A stretch of DNA of 64,000 nt from Oopsacas minuta (Eukaryota > Porifera > Hexactinellida > Lyssacinosida > Leucopsacidae): the NCBI GenBank assembly GCA_024704765.1, contig JAKMXF010000365.1, positions 992,001-1,056,000 on the forward strand, read 5' to 3'. The notes beneath the pieces are model-generated. The model was not told the DNA's origin. It made no database searches and saw nothing but the letters and a program-made list of their open reading frames with translations. This document shows, piece after piece, positions 32,592-41,555 of the stretch. Made by a program: the position numbers and the translations under genes. Each line of letters opens with the position of its first letter. The first letter of the stretch is position 1.

Positions 32592-32959
32592 CACGATCGT
32601 AGGATATCCCAAGAAACGTGTCAAATTAGGAATTCAATCCTAAACAATTCACCAATATCTCTGAATTCTCTGAAGTGAAGCTTTGAAAAGTGAGGTTGCG
32701 AATTATATCACTATGCATTGAGATGTTGTTTGATGTTTATTAACTGTCCGATTTGAACAAACTACAGTTAGAGGTGGCCATATAGTTGAAATCGGGTAGG
32801 AGGCTCTATTTAGCAAATTCTGGACTCCGACTTGTAGAAAGAAGGTAATTGCATGCATTACCTTCCACAAGTCTGAGTCCGGAATACGTTAAATCTTCAA
32901 GAATCATTTTGAAATAATTATTCACATAGTTACCCTTTTTTAATTAGTTCCTCATCGAA
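32592..32959. other. 5' region of the DUF4419 gene
   Basis: Contains the imperfect palindrome at 32817-32884 and otherwise AT-rich DNA with no assigned promoter. Confidence 0.35.
32817..32884. repeat. Imperfect 68 bp palindrome
   Basis: The arms GGACTC.GACTTGT..GAAGGTAAT and ATTACCTTC..ACAAGTC.GAGTCC flank a TGCATGC centre. Its size is like a pre-miRNA stem or a small foldback element; it lies about 75 bp upstream of the DUF4419 start codon. Confidence 0.75.
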
Positions 32960-34273
32960 ATGGACAAGAAACACAGATTATTTATTCCAGTCTTCATATT
33001 TACAATTATCATGATAATCCTACTGGCGTTATCTGCCATCTTAATCATATCCCTTCTCATCTTTATGTTGAGGCATCCTAACAATGATGTATCAGTCATT
33101 AGTTTCAACTCGTCTAGACAATTATATTTCCCAGTTTCACCTGACCTAGATCCTCCTACCTCTCTATACAGTATCCAAACACTTAATCAAATACTCTCTA
33201 ATCCAGTATACACTCCTGAAGAACATAAGATAATCGGTCTATGGAATTTTACCAATGCAGATACTTTTATGTTGATAGAAGACGAGACAGACATTCCAAA
33301 TCCTTTCATTCGTGCAGCTTTCTACGCTTATTCTAAGCACTTTCCATTGAGTATCAGTGTAGATGATATATGGCTAATTATCCTGCAGACAGCAAGTTTG
33401 AAAATTAATAATAATTCTGAAGAGTTGAGACATAACTTTGTGAATTTCTCTGATAAAATGATTTTAAAGGTTAGAAGAGATAACTTCATTCTTGACTCAT
33501 TAGACAATGACTGGGGTGGAGTAGCTGAGGAGTTTGTTGAATTGATAGGAGAGAATACGATTGGAGACTTTGATGCAATCAGTAAAACCACATTCTCTAC
33601 AACTTCAGACGTTAGTCGAGTTGCCTCTGCCATGACTATTATGGAATCTGTCAAGAGCTTCTTTGATTACCGGCTTTATACTTTATGTGGATTTCCTTAT
33701 ATTATCCTGGAAGGTAATGAATCTGATTGGTTGCTGCTTAAGAACACAACAATCAAACTTCTAGCTAAGTTGGGTAGTTTTGGGAAAGAATGGGCTGTCT
33801 CATTATTGCCATTATTGGATAAGATGATGGAACCGTTTGCTGATGAGATTGATACTCAATTTTGGAATTCCATGGTTAAGCGAGGAGGTCGTCTCAACTG
33901 TGTACCTGACCATTATATAAGCGGATGGATTAACATATTATTTCCATTTCTAATATCTACTAAACTGGCAAAGAATACATACTCTGTTCCCTACCAATCT
34001 ATCAATGATTACGCTAATCCTAAATTCAGTGATTTGATTAGTTTTGATGATGAAACGTTTGAGGGATATTACGAGGGAGCTGATGTGGAGTTATTCCCCA
34101 TTGGACTAGCATCTGTTCCTGTCGAATGGTGTTACCTTTCTGCTTTATATAACCTGAAGTTTAATGCCGGATTCCTGGGAGTAACTCAATCAGAAAATGG
34201 TTTGATCAGACCTCAAGTGGGGTGGTATGTGTTGAGAGAGATTTCTCCAAAAACTCCAGAATATTGTGAATAA
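32960..34273 (+). CDS. DUF4419-domain membrane protein
   Basis: 437 codons from ATG 32960. A strongly hydrophobic segment at about residues 7-36 follows a KKHR start, with no cleavage site that I would trust, so the protein is probably a single-pass type II membrane protein with the domain outside or in the lumen; several NxS/T sites (for example NSS, NFT, NES) agree with that. The domain, about 75-435, matches DUF4419: FIRAAFYAYSKHFPLSISVD, DDIWLIILQTAS, RHNFVNF, NDW, LCGFPYIILEGNESDWLLL and the C-terminal GLASVPVEW. The function of this family is unknown; members are patchily spread in fungi, protists, bacteria and some animals. Single exon. Confidence 0.82.
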   Translation: MDKKHRLFIPVFIFTIIMIILLALSAILIISLLIFMLRHPNNDVSVISFNSSRQLYFPVSPDLDPPTSLYSIQTLNQILSNPVYTPEEHKIIGLWNFTNADTFMLIEDETDIPNPFIRAAFYAYSKHFPLSISVDDIWLIILQTASLKINNNSEELRHNFVNFSDKMILKVRRDNFILDSLDNDWGGVAEEFVELIGENTIGDFDAISKTTFSTTSDVSRVASAMTIMESVKSFFDYRLYTLCGFPYIILEGNESDWLLLKNTTIKLLAKLGSFGKEWAVSLLPLLDKMMEPFADEIDTQFWNSMVKRGGRLNCVPDHYISGWINILFPFLISTKLAKNTYSVPYQSINDYANPKFSDLISFDDETFEGYYEGADVELFPIGLASVPVEWCYLSALYNLKFNAGFLGVTQSENGLIRPQVGWYVLREISPKTPEYCE

Positions 34274-35326
34274 TATATTACATTTTCCTATTTCATTACT
34301 AATCTTGTTATATTGTTGAACATTCCTGTATAACGAAAAGTTGAATTCCCTTAGAGTTGACACATTTCCATGGTTACAATTCGGATGTTAATATACTGAT
34401 TCAGTATATGTAATATTTATTGTATGTATATGTATGTATGTATGGAGGGCATTAGACAATCCTCAATTAAAGGATCTAGATCCCGATCCTGATCCTGATC
34501 CTGGCTGAAATGATGATCGGCGTTCCCGGTTCCGATCTTTATCTAAAAGGATCTACGATCCCATCACGATCCAATTTACGATCTTCTAATAGTCTAATTG
34601 ATGATCTATTTTTCGAAATACAGTTGAATATATTGAATACTATAGCTGGAAGTTCGACAATAAGTTATTATATGATTTTCTATTTATTCATATGTACATT
34701 TCTGGTATGTACACAATTTATATTAAAGTTATTCTCTTTACGTGTTGAGCCATCTTCTGCATGTAAGTATTTGTGAGCACGTATAATGTAACAACTTTGA
34801 TTCTACTTAATGCCGAAACCAAATATCCTAACAGATATTTGCAGACAAATGTGGTGATAAATAATCTCAAATCGCCGCCTGTGCCTACACAAATTTTACC
34901 AAAAACATCCGTATTAAAATATACTACCCCGAAAATCGTGATACGATATATATACTTTAGCCCCATACACTTAATTATACCTTCAATCGAAATAATCAAG
35001 ATTGCAATAGTTTCTTATACTAAGACCCAGTTTCGAAAAGTCCGACGACGAATATTCCACTATTCATAAAATTCTGCAATATTAATTTATGGCGGAGTTA
35101 ATAGAATATTCAAATTGAAAATCTGATCAACTCAACATAGGTGTCATATACCTTGAGCTACATATTATAAATATCTTATACAATTATAATTATATTTCTC
35201 ACAAATACAGGCGATAAATTATGTTTCTGTGAGAAATATGCAAAGTATTATAAGAAAATTAAGAGGATGATCTAGTAAAGTCAATCGTGTTAAAATATGC
35301 TATCAAAGGTTAATATGTGTATAAAT
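34274..35326. other. Intergenic, with a GATC-rich block
   Basis: A TATG microsatellite (34427-34443) is followed by about 12 GATC sites between 34470 and 34605, several as GATCCTGATCC repeats. The following ORFs on both strands are without motifs. Confidence 0.5.
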
Positions 35327-35470
35327 AGACTCAGCTAGCATAGCGACGTCGAACAAGGGATCGCTCGATAGGATTCGCAGAAAGTTTGAGAATGGATTGT
35401 TTTCACATTCCTAAGGAAATTTTGCGTTGCAAGAGAAAATACTCTAAATATGGCCAGTATATATATATAG
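35327..35470 (-). repeat. Dispersed repeat family C, copy 1
   Basis: On the minus strand it has a CCATTCTCAAACTTT block, TCGAGCGATCCC, and GAGTCTATTTA, in the order also seen at 60455-60600 and 56693-56935. Confidence 0.55.
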
Positions 35471-35748
35471 CAAACTGCTTGAAATTTGATGCTAAACACG
35501 AATATGACCATAAATTGATCTGAAGCAATCGAATGAGCTAGCCTACATTTGCAACACAGGCGATTTCTGTTGGGCACTAAGTTTTGACCCCCGAAACTTT
35601 CAAATTCCCGTGGTCGTATTTTCGAAGACTTATTTTCTGGAGTTCAGTGTGATTCTCCAATGCATATAAAACAATAAAACAATTTGTTGCAATTTTTTGG
35701 TTATTTTTCTTACATTGCCCCGTCTAATTCCTTTTATACTAAGTTGGT

Positions 35749-36165
35749 ATGGCAACAAACAGTCCTCCTAAGAAAAGACATAAACAAGAATCTATCAGAG
35801 ATCCTAACACGAATACAGAGTCAAAGGTAGACCTACCGATTAACTTAGACAAAGAACAAGTTGGAAAACAGTTGAATGGAAGTAGCATTGGGATACAACC
35901 TGAGAAATTCAAGACCGCACCTGAAAAATATCGTCTTGAGACAGAAATCTCAATTTTAAATGATGAATCTATTAGACTCAAGAAAAGATTGGAATCTCTC
36001 TCTTCTGAATATTCTGAATTTGAGATGCAGGATATTCTAGATAAACTGCATGAGTATAATGATATTAAAGATGTTACACAGATTCTGCTTGGTAAATTAG
36101 CCGATTTTGATGAGATACCAGTTTCAGCTCTCTATCCTAGATTTGGACTCAAAACTACAGATTAG
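35749..36165 (+). CDS. SWI5: DNA repair protein SWI5 homologue
   Basis: 138 codons from ATG 35749, single exon. SWI5 with SFR1 (MEI5) stabilises RAD51 filaments in homologous recombination. The C-terminal half is diagnostic: a heptad stretch SIRLKKRLESLSSEYSEF (about 75-92), LHEYNDIKDVTQILLGKLAD (about 101-120) and ALYPRFGL near the end, all matching the conserved SWI5 tail (HEYNDIKD..Q.LLG, LYPEFGL). The N-terminal 65 residues are basic and probably disordered (PPKKRHKQE could act as a nuclear signal). Size is normal for the family. No SFR1 gene is in the window. Confidence 0.93.
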   Translation: MATNSPPKKRHKQESIRDPNTNTESKVDLPINLDKEQVGKQLNGSSIGIQPEKFKTAPEKYRLETEISILNDESIRLKKRLESLSSEYSEFEMQDILDKLHEYNDIKDVTQILLGKLADFDEIPVSALYPRFGLKTTD

Positions 36166-38171
36166 ATGTATTTTCCTAATTCAATACCACACAATTATCG
36201 CTTAAGATGTTTATATATTCATCAAATATTCAAAAACTATCACTTAGCTTGTCACTTCAGTAAATCTCGCTTAATATATCATCAAGCCATTTTCACCTCA
36301 TATTTCCCTCCTGGATTATTTATTATTCAATTTTAGCTTAAGAACCAGTTTAGCGTATACATCGTGTTATATATAATTTATTGATTACATTGAACATCAT
36401 TTCAGTAACCTGGCGTTGCGACTAATTATGGGATACTGAATGTTGAATGTTGAATGTTGAATGTTGAATGCTGAATACAAAACTCACTTCCATCATATTT
36501 CATCAGTCATCACCTCAGAATTTGAAAATATTCAATTTGCAAAATTGCAGAAATTTATAAATATATCTGAGTGTGAGTGTGAATGTGATGATAATAGATT
36601 GACTGGATTTTCGAATGATAGTGTTATTGAGTCTCATTATATAACGAAGTGAGCGAGAAGTAAAACTGGTTATTTTATAGAAGAAATCCAGAATTCAATA
36701 TCAGAAAATATTATTATTATATTAGCATGCTAAATAACCTGTATTACCTACAGGATTTAGTTGTGCCCTGACATTTGAAATTTTCTAATGTGTATATTTT
36801 CACATCTTTTGACACTTCTGTATTTCTGAGCTGTGTGCCGTTTATCCCGACATAATCCTGGTGTTAGAGTGCAAGCTGCAAGGTGTCCCCGTAATTTAGC
36901 CCCCACACTTCTGTCTAGACAGGACTGTACCTTATATCGTGATCAGAATTGAGATATCCTTATCAATTCTACCCCTTACTTATTGCCAAAGCGGTTTTGA
37001 TCAATTTTCTAAACCTAATTTCTGACAAAATATGCAGTCTAGACAAGACGACGAAACATCAGGGGTGGCGCCAGGACTTTCCCGACGAGAGGGCTAAGCT
37101 CCCAACGGGGGCAACTAAATTTGAGGATGAAATTCAGCATATAGGCATATAGGCTCATGCGTCTGGATGGGAAAGGATGACGTCAGCTCGCCCTCCCTAT
37201 ACTTTTTGTATTATGGTGGAGTCAGATCACCTTTAAGTGTCCACGACCATTCCCTATAGCAAATTGTACAGCAGGAAGATCTAGATAATGAATATCTTAC
37301 TACTAGCACTTGAAAGCATTGATTTTTATGATGTTTGTACGTAAGTTTCATTTCCTATTGCGTTTCTTACTACTTTGCACTTCTAAAGACATTATTGGAC
37401 AAGTCAGTTCAATTATGTATTTAGAAGTTCTAATATGGACTGAGTTATTAGCACCTGGAAATGTTTTTAATAGTACCTACGTATATTCATAGTATTCAAT
37501 ACAGAGTTGTACGTTGGCCGCCCTCGACCCGCAAGCCAACAAGCTGCGGGCTTGCCAGAAAATATTCTCATCATTACCCGCATTAAGCTGCTTAGCAAAA
37601 CTCCGCAGTCTCAGGTTACTGTTTTGAATTGCTACAAGTTACGAAATGGGAATACTTAAGGGTAAAACTAACCATACTTTCTCCGGAAAATTTTGATTTT
37701 TGCGGGCCGGGCTGCAGTTAGAAATTTCGCCCCACGTACAGCTCTGATTTAATAATCAGACAACACAACATAATAGATTACGAAATGATAATTACAATTT
37801 CTCAGCAAATTCAGAGGTTCTACCAATTGACTTGTAAATAATTTGTATTTCAATCTAACCTTTCTTCCTATGATTTCCCCAACGGATTGCTTAATATTCC
37901 TCGGGGCTGAGGTTCCCCGACGGGGGGCTATAGCCCCCTTGCCCCCCTACCGCTACCCCAGCGAAACACCTTACCCTCATGCCTAAAGTCTGAGGGACAT
38001 CTAGCCCTCTGACACCGGCCATAATACAGTAACTACAGTCCTTATATTTCTGTTCCAATGCTATGTTTGGAGGGAGTACTAATGATGATGTGGGATGATT
38101 TCCCACTGTTTCATTGTTTTGCTTTTTCAAATAGATATTCAAATTTGTTTAGTATATAGCTAATATAGCTA
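36166..38171. other. Intergenic between SWI5 and the NHL gene
   Basis: A 7 bp minisatellite (TGAATGT) lies at 36437-36475. At 37062 the string CAGGGGTGGCGCCAGGAC looks like an hAT end. A G/C-rich block at 37900-38030 (CCCCGACGGGGGGCTATAGC) looks like a separate repeat. I see no gene. Confidence 0.45.
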
Positions 38172-39050
38172 ATGAGTTATTTTGCTAAGCCTAAGATTAA
38201 ACCTGCAGAAACCAACGATAACTGTCTACCAGTTGTAAAGTATAAAGGAAAGGTTACACCTTTTATCAGTGTAGGTAGAGAAGGTACACGTGAGGGAGAG
38301 TTAAAGAATCCATGGGGAGTAACAGTGGATTATAAAAGTGGTAATATCTACGTTGCCGAACAGAGTAATGACAGGATACAAGTGTTTGACAGAGGTGTAT
38401 ATTTATACAAATTCATATCTAAGAGGATGAATTCTCCTCTTGGTCTTGCTATATCTCAAGAGAGATTATTCGTCACTCACTATGCAACTGGCTGTTTGTT
38501 AGTGTTCAATTTAAACGGAGAATTAATCACTCAATTTAGCTTAAATTCTAAGGGGAAGACTATAGGCCACGAGGAGACTGAATTCCCAAGTGCTCGTGGC
38601 CTTGCTTTAAATGAGAGTAATGGAGATTTATATGTTTGCAATAAATCTGACGTAAGAGTACATATATTTTCAAGTGACTACTTAACCCAAAGTTATTTCG
38701 GAATTGGGATAGCATTGCCATTAGATATACAAGTTACGAAGGATTGTATCTGTGTCTTGTCTAATAGAAATCCATTTTTACACACTTTTGATTTCAATTT
38801 TACTCGAATTCAGAATTTAATCTCAGATTCTATTTATGGACATTTGAAAGCTCCGAATGGGTTTTATATAGATGGAGCAGGTAATTTTATTATTTCTAAT
38901 TTCAGTCAAGATTCCGTAACAGTAGTTGATAAAGATGGATCAGTACTTTACAAGTTCACAAAATATCTGAAAGGTCCTATTGGGATCACATTAGATTCAA
39001 ATAGTCGGATACTTGTTGTGGGTCACAATAATAAACTTCTCATATTCTAA
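38172..39050 (+). CDS. NHL-repeat beta-propeller protein
   Basis: 292 codons from ATG 38172, single exon. NHL blades are visible in series: ELKNPWGVTVDYKSGNIYVA..NDRIQVFD (about 43-77), MNSPLGLAISQERLFVTHY..CLLVFN, FPSARGLALNESNGDLYVCN..VHIF, IALPLDIQVTKDCICVLS, LKAPNGFYIDGAGNFIISNF..VTVVD, and LKGPIGITLDSNSRILVVG..LLIF. That makes about six blades, enough to close a propeller. There is no RING, B-box or signal peptide, so this is a free-standing propeller and not TRIM2/3/71. Such proteins bind protein or RNA ligands; the partner here is unknown. Confidence 0.85.
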   Translation: MSYFAKPKIKPAETNDNCLPVVKYKGKVTPFISVGREGTREGELKNPWGVTVDYKSGNIYVAEQSNDRIQVFDRGVYLYKFISKRMNSPLGLAISQERLFVTHYATGCLLVFNLNGELITQFSLNSKGKTIGHEETEFPSARGLALNESNGDLYVCNKSDVRVHIFSSDYLTQSYFGIGIALPLDIQVTKDCICVLSNRNPFLHTFDFNFTRIQNLISDSIYGHLKAPNGFYIDGAGNFIISNFSQDSVTVVDKDGSVLYKFTKYLKGPIGITLDSNSRILVVGHNNKLLIF

Positions 39051-39794
39051 CAGTTCTTATTACGTTTCAATGAATTTGTTGTAAATTTATTTCTTTTAAA
39101 ACTATTTTTATGTTTAACCCAGCAGAACATATTATCCGTAAACAGAATACGTATTCTCTATGTTATATTGTGTTGTACATAGTAATGTGATGAATATCTT
39201 AAAATACTGTGTGGAAATTTTCTTGTATATAATTTTAGGTTGTACACTAAACAAACTAATTCGATACAAATGTCCTGAGGACACTTGAGTTGTAAGGATG
39301 CTTACACGCCAAGTGACTAGCATTAGTACTTTGTAGTCATATTTTCTTCGTTGAAATCAATCCTAAATAGTTGCCCCCCCCCTCCCCCCTAGAGTAGCTA
39401 AACATGTATAATTCCCTAGGCTGCTATTTAAGTATATATATACGATATGTATTTACTCTAGGTTATATCACATTGATGATTGAATGGCTACTTCTGGCTC
39501 AGGTGAAGAAGGAAATAGTTTTGACCTTAAGGTTTTTGTAAATTATTATTCCTATAAAATTTGAGTCACTTAATGCTGAAAAACCAATCACCGCATCGCG
39601 AGCAAGCGAATCCCACTCGTATAATTAATAAATAGTAATTAGCCACAGTATGCTACCTCAAATTCTCAGTGCCACTTAATAGATTTACTTACTTACTTAC
39701 ATATACCTTACTATAAGTTGGCTCAGGTTGTTATTTTAGATTTATTATTGTTTGTAGCAATATTTCAGATTTGAATTTTTGTTTTTCTATTTCA
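39051..39794. other. Intergenic, nothing firm
   Basis: A C-run (39372-39392) and a short ATG frame at 39484 (MATSGSGEEGNSFDLK) followed by GTTTTTG, which might be an isolated first exon but is not supported further. Confidence 0.3.
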
Positions 39795-40514
39795 ATGGAT
39801 ATTTTGTACTTTGTGTTGTTCCCGCTATTCGTTTTAGTTTGTAGTTACATTTATGTCGCTAGAAATGAAGCATTAAAGCAGAAAATATTTGCTAAATTAT
39901 GGTTATCGGGAATGAGTAAGCAAACAGACATCATGTTATATCGGTGTAAGAAGGAATTAATGAAAAAGGTTAAATTGGAAGGAAATCTCCTGGAAGTTGG
40001 TAGTGGAGATGGCATTAACATGAAATATTATTTACAATATAGCGACAACATAAAATCATTGACGTGTATAGAGCCAAACAAGCAGTTCACAGATGTATTA
40101 AATTCAAAGAGTACTTCTTTTCCTATCAATAATTACAATTTAAGATTCTCAGAGTTTGTAGCAAGTAGCGAGAAGAAGGTAGATAAATTTGATGTTATAA
40201 TACTATGTCTAGTGTTGTGTTCAATAGAAGATCCTAGTGAAGTTATTGACGAATGTTACAAACTGCTAGTACCTGGAGGCAGGTTGCTAGTGCTGGAGCA
40301 TGTCATTGATCAGGAGAGTACACAAGCTATGTTAATGCAGTATCTGTTTAATCCTTTGTGGAAAATATTTGGAGATAACTGTTGTCTGACTAGACAGCCT
40401 TTTTTACATCTGAGGACTATGGACTGGACGGATATTTCTGAACAGATGATAAGGGTTAACAAGAACAAGATTCCTGTTTTAAGACAGTTCTATTCTTGTG
40501 TAGCCACTAAATAA
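39795..40514 (+). CDS. METTL7A: METTL7-like membrane methyltransferase
   Basis: 239 codons from ATG 39795. METTL7A/B (TMT1A/B) are SAM-dependent alkyl-thiol methyltransferases of the ER and lipid droplets. A hydrophobic N-terminal helix (DILYFVLFPLFVLVCSYIYV) anchors it. The Rossmann motif I is LLEVGSGDGINMKYY (about 66-80), followed by the acidic residue after LTCIEPN, motif post-II VDKFDVIILCLVLCSIEDP and PGGRLLVLEHV, in the same order as human METTL7A (244 residues). The C-terminal part has LFNPLWKIFGDNCCLTR. Single exon. Substrate is inferred from the family. Confidence 0.92.
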   Translation: MDILYFVLFPLFVLVCSYIYVARNEALKQKIFAKLWLSGMSKQTDIMLYRCKKELMKKVKLEGNLLEVGSGDGINMKYYLQYSDNIKSLTCIEPNKQFTDVLNSKSTSFPINNYNLRFSEFVASSEKKVDKFDVIILCLVLCSIEDPSEVIDECYKLLVPGGRLLVLEHVIDQESTQAMLMQYLFNPLWKIFGDNCCLTRQPFLHLRTMDWTDISEQMIRVNKNKIPVLRQFYSCVATK

Positions 40515-41555
40515 CGTAATTTTACCATCTCTTTGTTGTTATGTATATATCTTTATCTTATCTAAATTTGTTAGTTGTAAAATACGTATATTCAGCTATA
40601 TTCGACTACTGTTGAGAGTTCCCGGACTGGGCCGAGGCTGGCAAGAGGGATTTCCAAGGTTGAGTTAAACTTAATTCTCCGAAAGTCCAAAACCAAACTG
40701 AATAAACTTGAGGCCTCATTTGAAATTTTATTATTACTTGCTGACTTACAGTATCTATAATTTAACATTCAAACCTATAGTATGTTTATCATTTATATAT
40801 TTCATGGATTAGCGTGAATGCTAGTCTCATACGCGTTGTACTAGTTTTTCTTCGTGTTTAAGTTGTTGAAACTGTTTTTTAGGGAAGAGATTAATTTATA
40901 GTCCCAATTAGTCTTTAACTGGATTTTGAGTTGTCTAGACGGATTTTTATGGATTAGTTTAACCAATAGATTGCTATTGTTTAACTAATTTTAAAAATTG
41001 GTCTCCCAAGACCAAAATTTTCGTGACAACAGTTTCACAATTTCGCTCAAAAAGGTATCCCTCTAACTTCCCCTCCAACTGGGGAAAATAACCTCGATAT
41101 CTTTTGTAAAACTAATAGCATTGCTAGAGAGTTCTAATTTCTTACCTTTGAATAGCATGTATAGTATGATTAGTATCTTATAAGTCATAACTATACCAAA
41201 AGTTATAGCCTAACAAGTTTGTTTAAGAATTACGATTATTTTATGGACTATGGAGTCAGGACACGTATATGTCTTTCAAAAGGAATTAATTACTTCTACA
41301 TCATTCAGTGACGTAGAGAGGATGGCGCATTTGATGTATTTGCTCCACCTCTTTTCGTTGCGTCAGGCTATGTCATAGCACATTCCCCCTATTTCTTGCT
41401 ACGTGCTGAAGTAATCTGTCAAAGCTGGCTACCCCATCGAGTCATCATTCTTACCCGACATTAATTAATACATAAAAGTATTTTATCCTAAATTACCACA
41501 TTTATCCTGACATTAAATAATTGTTGGGAGTTTATCTCTACTATTCTCACTTAGC
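40515..41555. other. Intergenic, with one hAT-like end
   Basis: CAGTGACGTAGAGAGGATGG at about 41308 resembles the CAG..GCGTAG hAT-type terminus found elsewhere in the window. No gene seen. Confidence 0.35.

Noticed and set aside
39484-39533. Possible first exon MATSGSGEEGNSFDLK followed by GT
   Set aside because: No downstream exon joins in frame with a recognisable protein, and the METTL7-like gene has its own plausible start at 39795.
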